From the NCBI GenBank assembly GCA_019310975.1, contig JAFDDH010000018.1, forward strand, positions 1 through 43,881: 43,881 bases of DNA. The letters are read 5' to 3'. A program made the position numbers and the translations under genes. This DNA comes from Deltaproteobacteria bacterium (GTDB lineage: Bacteria > Myxococcota_A > UBA9160 > UBA4427). The notes below the pieces were generated by a model. That model saw only the letters and a list, made by a program, of their open reading frames with translations, made no database searches and had not been told where the DNA came from. Shown here one piece after another: positions 5,803 through 14,300 of the stretch. The stretch's first letter is position 1. Each line of letters begins with the position of its first letter.

Positions 5803-7034
5803 CAAGCGGCCTCCTCCTTGGACTGGCAGTGGGGTCGCCGCGCGTAGCCCTCGTCGGTAGCGAAGCGCGGCAGAACGGCCCGCAATTGCGGGTCGAAGAA
5901 TTCGTCTCGTTCCAGGATCCAGTCGGGATAGACGGGGCCGCGGTCGCGCAGCTTCTGTCCCCCCGACTCGGTCAGCTCACGCAGCCGGTCGATGGCCGGC
6001 CAGGGCGCCTCCGGGTTGATGAAGTCCACCGTCACCGGCGAGACCCCACCCCAGTCGTTCAGCCCCGAGCCCACCAGGCGGGGCAGCATATCCGGCGCCA
6101 GGTTCGGTGGCGCCTGCACGTTCATCTCCGGCCCCATCACGAGCCGCGTGATCGCCACCCAGCCCACCACCTCGTCGTCGCGGATCGGTGAGACGTGGCG
6201 CATGGGGGTCTCGGGCTTGGGGTGGAAGGGCTGGACGATGATCTCCTGCAGGTGCCCGAAGCGATCCTGGATGTCGCGGATCGTCGCCAGCGTATCGACG
6301 CGCTCGGCATCGTTCTCCCCGATGCCGAGCAGCAGGCCCGTCGTGAAGGGGATCTTCAGCTCGCCGGCTTCCTCGTGCATGCGGATGCGAAGCTTAGGGT
6401 CCTTGTCGTGCGCGTAGTGGTGCGCCATCCCCTTACCGCGCAAGCGCTGACTGGTGGTCTCCATCATCAGACCCATGGAGGCGTTCCACGGCCGCAGGCT
6501 CTCCATCTCCTCGATGGAGAGGATGCCGGCGTTGGTGTGGGGCAACATATCACCCGCGAACGCGACCTTCGACGCCTCGAGGACGAGATCCACGGTAGTG
6601 CCAAGCCCGCGCTCGGCCAGCCAGGCGCGGTGACTCTTGTAGGCGATCTCGGGCTTGTCACCGAGACATAGGAGCGCCTCCGTGCAGCCCGTCATGACGC
6701 CGCCGCGCACCACCTCGACAACCTCCTCGAGCGAATAGGTGTGGGCCTCGGGCGAATCGGGCGGCTTCGCGAAGCTGCAGTAGCTGCAGCGGTTGCGACA
6801 CAAATTCGTAAGCGGAATGAAGACGTTGCGCGAGACAGTGACGACATCGCCCTTGCCCCGCCGCTTGCTCTCGAAGGCGCCCTCGCAGACTACGTCGAGC
6901 ACGCCGGGCTCGAGCAGGCTGTGCGCCAGCCGCAGGGCGGGCCCAACGTCGAGCCGGCCTTCGTCCACGGCTTCCCGGACGAGGGCCTCGGCGGCGGCCG
7001 CGGTGAGCGGGAAGTCGGAGTCGGGAGCAGTCAC
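5802..7034 (-). CDS. cofG: CofG, FO synthase subunit 1 (radical SAM)
   Basis: 410 residues. CofG closes the deazaflavin ring on the product of CofH to give FO. Radical-SAM cysteines are in CRNRCSYCSF near residue 83, preceded by VTVSRNVFIPLTNLC, the usual CofG lead-in. Further family blocks are GCTEALLCLGDKPE, LPHTNAGILS, METTSQRL, TGLLLGIGE and QPFHPKPETPM. The GTG start at 7034 has GAAGG 9 bases upstream; no ATG lies near the start of homology. It is the first gene of the cofG-cofH pair, and 283 bases separate it from the divergent diguanylate cyclase. No cofC, cofD or cofE gene is nearby, so the window alone does not show whether FO is converted to F420 or used directly, for example by a photolyase. 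Confidence 0.93.
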   Translation of the reverse strand: MTAPDSDFPLTAAAAEALVREAVDEGRLDVGPALRLAHSLLEPGVLDVVCEGAFESKRRGKGDVVTVSRNVFIPLTNLCRNRCSYCSFAKPPDSPEAHTYSLEEVVEVVRGGVMTGCTEALLCLGDKPEIAYKSHRAWLAERGLGTTVDLVLEASKVAFAGDMLPHTNAGILSIEEMESLRPWNASMGLMMETTSQRLRGKGMAHHYAHDKDPKLRIRMHEEAGELKIPFTTGLLLGIGENDAERVDTLATIRDIQDRFGHLQEIIVQPFHPKPETPMRHVSPIRDDEVVGWVAITRLVMGPEMNVQAPPNLAPDMLPRLVGSGLNDWGGVSPVTVDFINPEAPWPAIDRLRELTESGGQKLRDRGPVYPDWILERDEFFDPQLRAVLPRFATDEGYARRPHCQSKEEAA

Positions 7035-7317
7035 CGGGGTGGGCCTTCGCTAATTCGCTAAGGGGTCAACCGAGCACTATACCGCCCGGCTCCGGGTGTC
7101 GCTGCCAGGTAGAGGTCGGCCATGCCATCAGCCCCCCCAGCTGATTCTCCCCCGCTTCCCGACCGGTCCCCAGAGGGAAAACAGCCCGACTCGATCAAGA
7201 ACCGCCGCAGGCATACCGATCCGTCCACAACATGCGCCGCGCCAATCCGAGCGCCGGGGGCGACGTGCAGCCGAAAATCCACGCTACGCGACCAGGCAGG
7301 GGCACGGAAACCCGCTG

Positions 7318-8988
7318 ATGAAGAATCCCTTCCGCAGCCTCCCGGCGCGCATCGTCGCCTTCGTCTTCGCAGCCATCACAGTCACCTCCCTGGCCGTGAT
7401 GGGTCTCTCGGTGCACTCCACCGAGTCGTTCCTGCGCAGCAACATCAACCGCAAATTCCCGGATCTGCTGGCCACCAGCGCGACCCGGCTCGACGACTGG
7501 TACGAGCAGCGCCGGCGCGAGCTCGACGTATTCTCCGAGAGCGACGTCCTGCAGGACAACCTCGCTGTGCTCTCCGGCCAGCAGAGCCGCAGTCGTCTGG
7601 CGCGCGCCGAGGCCGAGATCAGTCAGTATCTGAGCTACGTGCTCGACGGCTTCCCGCAGTACCGCACCCTCTTCATCCTGGGTGCGGAAGGTGAGGTCGA
7701 GCTCTTCGTAGGCGAGCCAGTCGAGCTCTCCGCTTCTCAACGCGAGCACATCGCGCAAGTCGACAGCACCCGCATCAGTGATATGCAGGTGCTGGACGGC
7801 GTGCGGGCTCAGGTAGGGTCGGCTCCGCTCTTCGGCGTGAGGGGCAAGCGGCTCGGAAGCCTGCACGCCATCGTGCCCGTCGATGCGCTCGCCGATGTGC
7901 TGGCGCCGGCCGAGTTCGATGCGTCTGTGCAGATCCTGCTGGTCGGCAGCGGGGGTCGCTATGTGCTCACCTCCGACGGCCGTTCCCGCGACCAGACATT
8001 TCAGGGCCCGATGCCCGAGGATGAGAGCGAAGCCATCGTGCACGACTACGAGGGCGCGGGCGGCGAGCGTGTCGTGGGCGCCTCGCGCAAGCTGGCACGC
8101 TTTGGCTGGACGCTCGTCGTCGAACAGCCCTACGAGGAAGCCTTCGCACCGGTGTACTCGGCGCTCGGCAGCATCGTGGCCATCAACCTCGCCATCGTAC
8201 TGGCCGTGGTGCTCGGCGGCTTCCGAATTGCGGTCTCCATCGTGCGTCCCATCGAGGCCCTCTCGACCGCCGCCAAGCGGATCAGCGAGGGTGAACGCGA
8301 CGTCGTGATCCCCGACACCCAGAGCTCGGACGAGGTAGGCGTATTGACGCGCGCCTTCAGCGACATGACGATGCGACTCACCAATAATGCCGCCGAGCTC
8401 GAAGCCTCTCACGCTGCCGTCGAAGAGGCGAACGAGCGCCTGCGCCTCCGGAACGAAGAGCTGCATCGCGTCAACGAGGTGCTCGAGCAGCTCTCCATCA
8501 CCGACGGCCTGACCAAGCTGCACAACCACCGATACTTCCAGGAGGTGCTCTTGCAGGAGTCCAAGCGCGCCGGTCGCAGCGGCAAGCCGCTCTCCCTGGT
8601 GCTGATCGACATCGACTACTTCAAGAGGTGGAACGATCGGCTCGGCCACGCGGCCGGCGACGAGATCCTGCGTCGCCTGGCCCTGGTGATGATGGAGCTG
8701 GTACGCGAGACCGATCTGCTCGCACGCTATGGCGGCGAGGAGTTCGCACTGATCACGCCGGACACCGACCAGGAGGGCGCGCTGCAGCTCGCCGAGAAGA
8801 TCCGCAATGCCGTCTCCCACCAGCAGTTCCTGATCGACGCACCGAGCGAGCGCGAAGCGATCACGGTGTCGATCGGCGTCTCCAGCTACGAGGGCGATCG
8901 CGTCGCCTTCTTCAACGCCGCCGACCGCGCCCTCTACGCCGCCAAGGAGTCGGGACGCGACTGCGTGGTGTGTGCGTCGAACCTCTGA
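7318..8988 (+). CDS. Membrane diguanylate cyclase (HAMP-GGDEF)
   Basis: 556 residues from the ATG at 7318; this Met begins a classic N-terminal membrane anchor (IVAFVFAAITVTSLAVMGL), so the longer frame upstream is rejected. An extracytoplasmic sensor region of about 250 residues follows, with dCache-like character (QVDSTRISDMQVLDG, VLTSDG). A second membrane segment is around 285-305 (SIVAINLAIVLAVVLGGF), then HAMP (PIEALSTAAKRISEGE), a coiled coil near 360-390 and the cyclase domain, which starts at SITDGLTKLHNHRYF. The active site GGEEF (472-476) is intact. The product-inhibition site RETD (463-466) lies exactly five residues ahead of it. It should therefore make cyclic di-GMP in response to an outside signal, with feedback control. 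A PilZ protein elsewhere in the window (40.9-41.5 kb) is a possible effector, though they are not linked. Confidence 0.92.
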   Translation: MKNPFRSLPARIVAFVFAAITVTSLAVMGLSVHSTESFLRSNINRKFPDLLATSATRLDDWYEQRRRELDVFSESDVLQDNLAVLSGQQSRSRLARAEAEISQYLSYVLDGFPQYRTLFILGAEGEVELFVGEPVELSASQREHIAQVDSTRISDMQVLDGVRAQVGSAPLFGVRGKRLGSLHAIVPVDALADVLAPAEFDASVQILLVGSGGRYVLTSDGRSRDQTFQGPMPEDESEAIVHDYEGAGGERVVGASRKLARFGWTLVVEQPYEEAFAPVYSALGSIVAINLAIVLAVVLGGFRIAVSIVRPIEALSTAAKRISEGERDVVIPDTQSSDEVGVLTRAFSDMTMRLTNNAAELEASHAAVEEANERLRLRNEELHRVNEVLEQLSITDGLTKLHNHRYFQEVLLQESKRAGRSGKPLSLVLIDIDYFKRWNDRLGHAAGDEILRRLALVMMELVRETDLLARYGGEEFALITPDTDQEGALQLAEKIRNAVSHQQFLIDAPSEREAITVSIGVSSYEGDRVAFFNAADRALYAAKESGRDCVVCASNL

Positions 8989-8993
8989 TCGGA

Positions 8994-9746
8994 TCAGTCG
9001 CCCGTGAGCAGCGTGCCGTGCACCCAGCCGACGGCGCCTCCCGCGGTCCGCACCAACACCCACGGCTGCTGGCGGCTCTCCGGGAAGACGGGCATCCCCT
9101 CTTCCAGAATCGTCAGCACCGGCTCGCTGCTCGATGGCCCGGCGCGCAGGTTCACGCGACGACCGGCCACGAAGCGCGTGCCCGGCGTGCGGCCGACTTT
9201 CTCGGCCTCGGCCTCCAAGTCTGCGGCCAGGCGCTGCGCGCGGTAAACGAAGAAGAGCGCGGCACCGAAGTGGCTGGCCTCGATCTGCTTGCGCGCATCG
9301 TTGAGCTTGGCGTGCGCCTCGGCGACGACCAAGGGCCGCCAGGGCGCCAGCTTCGCAGCGCGCTCGACCTGGATGCGCGCCTCGGCGAGACTCGAGACCG
9401 CAGCGGCCCGCGAGTGTTCGCCGCGCAGACCCGACTCGCCGCGAGCCAATGCGGCCTCGGCCTCGGCGAGATCCGCGGACAGCTGCTCGATCCGGCGCCC
9501 CAGTCGTGCAGCGCGGTCGGTCTCGACGCGGCGGTAGAGATATTGCTTCATCACGGATTCGGGCGTCTCACATACCAGATCGTCGTTCGGCGGGGGGGTC
9601 GTGCAGCCCGGGCAGCCCGCCGCCAGGGCAAGCACTAGGGCCAGAGCAGAGATCCGTCCGATCCGCCGCCCGGCCATCGGGATCGCGACTCGCCGGGACT
9701 CTGCCCGGAATTTCGAGTCCCGGAGACTGGGGAAGAGCGCGCACAT
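8994..9746 (-). CDS. SH3-domain lipoprotein
   Basis: About 250 residues. An N-terminal lipoprotein signal is followed by a lipobox (LALAAGC), then a short CTTPPPND spacer. A long alpha-helical region follows (roughly residues 60-165, rich in Glu, Ala and Arg: RRIEQLSADLAEAEAALARGE), probably coiled coil. The C-terminal bacterial SH3 domain reads RRVNLRAGPSSSEPVLTILEEG and ends with GWVHGTLL. The start at 9746 is chosen for its ribosome site (AGGGAAA, 6 bases away). The Met at 9677 would give a shorter, more usual signal peptide and is a real alternative. A periplasm-facing lipoprotein that binds peptidoglycan or a partner protein is likely. It converges on the diguanylate cyclase gene with only 5 bases between their stops. 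Confidence 0.8.
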   Translation of the reverse strand: MCALFPSLRDSKFRAESRRVAIPMAGRRIGRISALALVLALAAGCPGCTTPPPNDDLVCETPESVMKQYLYRRVETDRAARLGRRIEQLSADLAEAEAALARGESGLRGEHSRAAAVSSLAEARIQVERAAKLAPWRPLVVAEAHAKLNDARKQIEASHFGAALFFVYRAQRLAADLEAEAEKVGRTPGTRFVAGRRVNLRAGPSSSEPVLTILEEGMPVFPESRQQPWVLVRTAGGAVGWVHGTLLTGD

Positions 9747-9793
9747 AGGTGTTTCCCTGAAAGAACATGAATCTTGAGAAAATGTAGTGGAAA

Positions 9794-9919
9794 TCACACG
9801 GGTCGAATCCGGATGACGCGCGGCGGATAGATCCGCTCGGCCTCGGCGGCGGGCCCCTCTTCGGGTCGGGTCCGCCAGCGCCGATGCGGCCAGAGCCAAT
9901 GGTCGGGGTGCTCGCGGAT
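9794..9919 (-). pseudogene. Displaced C-terminal coding segment of the LpxL-like acyltransferase
   Basis: Reading on in the original frame from the distal copy of the 56-bp duplication gives IREHPDHWLWPHRRWRTRP and then a tail ending at TGA 9794-9796. The HPxxWxWxHRRWxTRP block is the well-known C-terminal motif of LpxL/HtrB-type acyltransferases. It is the natural end of the gene at 9943-10812 but is now out of frame because 56 bases were duplicated. If the duplication were removed, the gene would run uninterrupted from 10812 to 9794. Confidence 0.8.
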
Positions 9920-10022
9920 GACGCGCTCGATTGCCTGCGTCATCAGCTCGACGTTCTCGCGCAGGGCTCGCGGATGACGCGCTCGATTGCCTGCGTCATC
10001 AGCTCGACGTTCTCGCGCAGGG
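9911..10022. repeat. Perfect 56-bp tandem duplication
   Basis: Copy 1 is 9911-9966 and copy 2 is 9967-10022; both begin CTCGCGGATGACGCG and match at every base, with one further matching base on each side. Because 56 is not a multiple of three, the duplication shifts the frame of the acyltransferase gene it lies in. Perfect identity means it is either very recent or an assembly artefact. Confidence 0.95.
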
Positions 10023-10812
10023 CGGCCTCACGATCATTCCCCTCGGCACGAAGATCGAGGGCGGGTTGCACGCGGACGACGTTATTCGGCGCGGCGCCCT
10101 CGCGGCACACGAATGCCGGCACCACCGGGAATCCGCCCCGCATGGCGATCAGTGCTGGGCCCGTGCGGGTGCAGGCCAGGCGCGAGAAGAAGGGGACGAA
10201 GACGCCCTCGTCGCGGCGCGCATTCTGGTCCAGCAGCACGACAACGATGCGGCCGGCCCGCAGTGCACGCTGCACCGCAAGTCCCGCCATGCCCCCCATC
10301 CGGATCTCGTCAATGTCGAGTCGGCCCCGCAGCCGCACGTCACTGATCATCGCCGTGAGGCGGGCGCTCGCGAAGCCGCGATACACGACGCTGATGCGGA
10401 AGCCCGCGTGGGCGAGCGCTGCCGCACCGAGATCCCAGGCTCCGAAGTGCGCGCTCAAGAGAATCACGCCGCCTGTCGGCGAGGCCGCGGCGGCCGAGTG
10501 CAGATGCTCGGCGCCGTCCACCCGGGAGTGGTCGAGCAGCGCCTCGCGGTGGCGTCCCTGCAGCAGCGCGAGTTCCGCGACGCAACGGCCGAGGTTCGCG
10601 TAGGCGTTGGCGAGCAGATCTCCACGCTGCGCGTCGGAGAGCTCCGGGAATGCCAGCTCGAGATTGATCCGCGCCGTGGCCGTAACGCGGCCCCCGAGCC
10701 GTGCCGCCATGCGGCCGAGGCGGGCGCCCGTGCGCACAGCGAGCTCGGGCGGAAGCCCGCGCAGCAGCGCGCGCAGCGCGCGGATCGGGAGGAACGCGAG
10801 GGCGTCCCTCAT
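9943..10812 (-). CDS. LpxL/HtrB-like lipid acyltransferase, C terminus lost by frameshift
   Basis: 289 residues as it stands. Family features: basic N-terminal helix, ARINLELAFPELSDAQR, the HxxxxD-type active site in LLSAHFGAWDLGA, then the conserved blocks ISVVYRGFASARL, DQNARRDEGVFVPFF and PALIAMRGGFPVVPAFV. Such enzymes transfer acyl chains from acyl-ACP to lipid A or similar lipids at the inner membrane. The last eight residues (PCARTSS then stop) are an artefact of a 56-bp tandem duplication; the true tail continues out of frame to 9794. The protein lacks the HPxxWxWxHRRWxTRP motif and is probably impaired unless the duplication is a sequencing or assembly error. It begins 12 bases after folB and lies downstream of the fatty-acid cluster, which could supply its acyl-ACP substrate (inference). 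Confidence 0.82.
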   Translation of the reverse strand: MRDALAFLPIRALRALLRGLPPELAVRTGARLGRMAARLGGRVTATARINLELAFPELSDAQRGDLLANAYANLGRCVAELALLQGRHREALLDHSRVDGAEHLHSAAAASPTGGVILLSAHFGAWDLGAAALAHAGFRISVVYRGFASARLTAMISDVRLRGRLDIDEIRMGGMAGLAVQRALRAGRIVVVLLDQNARRDEGVFVPFFSRLACTRTGPALIAMRGGFPVVPAFVCREGAAPNNVVRVQPALDLRAEGNDREAALRENVELMTQAIERVIREPCARTSS

Positions 10813-10824
10813 CGACCCTCTCCG

Positions 10825-11202
10825 CTATCCGTTCCGACGTCGCAGAAGTCGGACGCCGGTGTGATCGAGCACGCCCGCAATCGGCTTGGGCTTGCGGACG
10901 CTGATCTCCACCCAGTCGATCGCAAAGCCTTCGAGCAGCGCCTGCGCGACGCGCTCGCCGAGCGCCTCCACGAGCCGGTGCTCTTGCCCGGACGCGACTT
11001 CCTCGACGACGCGGTAGATTTCTCCATAGTCGATGGTGTCGCCGATACGATCGCTGCGTCCCGCCGCCGCCAGCGAGCGTCCGATCTCCAGATCGATCCG
11101 CACCGGCCGTCGCATGCGCCGCTCCGCGGCCGTCACGCCCAGAGCCGCCGGCACCTGCACTCCCTCCAAGAGGATTACATCATCGGCATCACGCCCGGAC
11201 AT
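10825..11202 (-). CDS. folB: Dihydroneopterin aldolase
   Basis: 125 residues, the usual size of FolB. It converts 7,8-dihydroneopterin to 6-hydroxymethyl-dihydropterin and glycolaldehyde in folate synthesis. Family features in order: DVILLEGVQVPAALGVTAAER, TIDYGEIYRVVEEVA, HRLVEALGERVAQALLE (with the conserved LxExLAxxIA-type helix) and VEISVRKPKPIAGVLDHTG. The ATG at 11202 has GGAGGAG directly upstream, so a GTG four codons earlier is rejected. The gene lies 153 bases after the end of the giant carboxylase and immediately before the acyltransferase gene. It may therefore be the first gene of its own two-gene unit. No other folate gene is present in the window. Confidence 0.9.
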   Translation of the reverse strand: MSGRDADDVILLEGVQVPAALGVTAAERRMRRPVRIDLEIGRSLAAAGRSDRIGDTIDYGEIYRVVEEVASGQEHRLVEALGERVAQALLEGFAIDWVEISVRKPKPIAGVLDHTGVRLLRRRNG

Positions 11203-11355
11203 CACTCCTCCCACCCACCAAGATGCAGCCCGGGCGGCAAGTAAAGAAGATCAAAGACCTCACAGCCTGCAACTGCCCCCGAATCAGCGACCCAACCAGC
11301 TCCGCACGCCATCACGAACGCGGAGGCGAGCCGGCGGGTGCAGCCCGCCCGCCGA

Positions 11356-14300
11356 TCAATCGTCGCCGTCATGCAGGGCAGCCTGCAGCCTGGCGATCAG
11401 GTGCGGGCGCAGGCTGTGCGGCTTGATGATGTCGCTCAGCGAGCCCACATCGCGGGCGCGCTCGACACTGTGGATGCGGTCGAACTCGGCCGCCACCTCG
11501 GCCTGCTTCTCGAGTGTCACTTCGCGCAGCAGCGTATCGAGCTCCTGCCGGCCCTTCTCGGTGGGCCAGAAGCGCAGGCTGCGCTCCTTCTCGACCACGC
11601 GCGGGTCGGCGGCCGCCTGGGCCCGCACCTCACGTGCGAAGACCACCGAGGCCGCCGGTCCGCCGCCAATCACCGACGCATAGGAGCCCGTGAGTGCCAT
11701 TGCATCGAGATTGGCGTTCAGCTCCTGCGAGAAGACGACGTAGGCGCCACCGTGGTAGCGGGAGACCACGGTAAAGAGAATCGGTCCATCAAAGTTCACC
11801 ACCGCGCGTGCGATCTCGGCCCCGTACTCGAGCTGCAGCTTGCGCAACGACTCCGGCGAACCGTCGAATCCCGAGAGATTTGCAAGAATCACGACCGGCC
11901 GGTTGCCGCTGGCCGCGTTGATGGCGCGGGCCACCTTCTTGGAAGAGTGAGGAAAGAGCGCACCGCCGGTCCAGGCCTGCGGACCATCGTAGGGCCGGTA
12001 GCCGTCGCGGCTCACCGTGTGGCTCTCGATCCCGATCAACTCGATCGGGATCCCACCGAGATGCGCGTCCCAGACGATCGCGGTCTCGCCCCCCACCATC
12101 GCGTGCCAGCGCTCGAGGTGGCCACCGTCCTGATCGATCACCGATTCCATCACGCTGCGCATCGCGAAGGGGCGCTTGCGACCGGGGTTGATCTGGTCGT
12201 CGAAGATTTCGCCCACGGTTGCAAACCCAAAGCCGTCGTCCGGCGCGATGGCATGCGTGCAGACATCACGGCCGCTCGGATCTTCGCTGAGTGCGCGGCG
12301 CGGTGCAGTCTCGCCCGGCTCGATGTAGGTGAAGCGGTAGTGGGCGTAAAGGATTCGGTAGGCCTCGGCGAGATTGCGCGCATAGTACTGCGCCTCTCCG
12401 TTTGGCCCCATGATGCGCTCGTAACCGCCAATCGCCACTTCGTCCTCGGCCGCCACGCTGCCAGCCGCCTCGAGGGCACGCCGGCCCGTCAGCACCATCG
12501 AGGAGTTCTGAGTCATGATGAGCGCACCGCGCGTGTGCATCAGCATGGTGGCGAGCGCGTCGAAGTACGCTTGGGCACCAATATTCACGCCCGCGACGAT
12601 CAAGTTCACGATACCAGCCGTCTGCGTGAAGGTCACGATGCGGCGAACCACGCGCGCGGTGGCGTCCAGGTTCTCGGTCCCGCTGTCCATCGCGATCTTC
12701 GCGCCACTCGATACCGCCACCCACTCGAGGGGCAGCCGCAGCGCCTCGGCGAGATCGAAAGCGGCCACCAGCCGATCGCATTCGGCCGCCGCCAGGGCGC
12801 CCCTTCCCAGTGTCGGATCGGACATCACGAGCACGCGGCGCATGCCCTCGGGCAGCTTGCGGGTGGGCGTGGAGATCAGCCCGAAGACGATGGCGGCCTC
12901 GTTCTCACCGTAGGGCCTGCCCGCCACGCTGATCGCCACTGCGCCGTCCTGACCGGGATCGAGATCGTACTCTTCGAAGGAGCTCGGCGGCAGCTCGTCG
13001 AGGCGCACCTCGCCGGAATCGACGAGGTTGCGCTCGCCGACCGTCAGCATCTTGATGATCTCGTAGGGGTAGAAGAGTCGATTGCGCCGCGCCGCCACCA
13101 GCCTGCGCTCGTACGCCTGTGCGGGCAGCAAGGGCTCGTGGTGTGGGACGCGTGTGTTGATCTCCATCTGATCGCGCGTGTCGATGATCTCGATCTCACG
13201 CGATTCGGGCACTGCATCCGGGTTCTCGCGGTCGAGCAGGTTCAGCCGCACCAGTACCTTCTCGAGGCCGAGGTGGCGCGTCGCTGGCGCGAGCCGCCTG
13301 GCGATTTCCGAGACGGAGTCCTCGTCGAGATAGATCGGCGGTGCAACGAAGATGGCGAGCCTGTTCCAGCGCAGGCGGCGGCGCGCGTCGCGCACCTGCA
13401 GGATCGAACGCAGGCTGCGTGCCGCGCGATGAAAGAGGCGCTCGAAGGTGGGCAGGTGCTTGGAGAGGTCACGACCCGCGGCCGGCGCACGGTCGCGCCC
13501 GTCGGCCAGCACGAAGACACGCTCGTCCTCCGGAACTTCCTTGGCACGACCATAGAACGAGTAGACACCCTCCTCGGCCGGGATACGCTCGAGCTCGAAG
13601 TTCGAGTAGCGCTGCAGCTCGATCCGTTCGGCGGTCTCCGGGTGCAGGTCGCAGTACTCGCTGCGCATGACCACGCCGCCGGAGACGCGCTCCCAGGTCT
13701 TGAAGACGTGATCGCTCCCGCCCTCCTCGCCGAGCATTCCCAGAGTGAAGCGACACTCCCTGATCTCGCGCCCGAGCAGTGGCTCGAGTGCCGTGCGGGC
13801 GGCGTCGAGGTCGACCTCACCACCGGGCGGGATCATGACTTCCAACGCGCAGAAGCGGGTGGCGGGCTCACGTTCCGCGAGCAGGTGCGCGGCCCGGCAG
13901 ACGCGCTCGGCGATGGTCACCAGGTTCTCGGGGGTCGCGAACGCAGAGAGGACAGCGCCCAAGTCGGGATACTCGACGCAGTGCACCCGCGTACCGTCGA
14001 CCGCCGCCGTCCGGTAGCCGAGCGGCACGCGCGGCGAGTAGCGACGCTGGGTGTGAGCAGCGAGTGCAATCTCGCGCTGCATCGGGTCATCGCCCAGGAT
14101 CCAGTGGCCCACGCGATCGAAGACCTTGCGGGGCGCGGCCGCCACTTCGAGCAGGACATCGGTGGGGGGCACAGTGAGCTCGGTCAGGGACGCAGCCAAC
14201 CACTCATCGACGTGGCGCGACGTACGTTCGGCGCGCTGCTCGATACCGGGCGCCAGAAAGATCACGTAGCTGGCCTCGAGGGTCGCGTCCGCGACCGCAT

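Noticed and set aside
7195-9063. 622-codon minus-strand open frame
   Set aside because: Antisense shadow of the diguanylate cyclase, which has intact GGEEF, I-site and HAMP.
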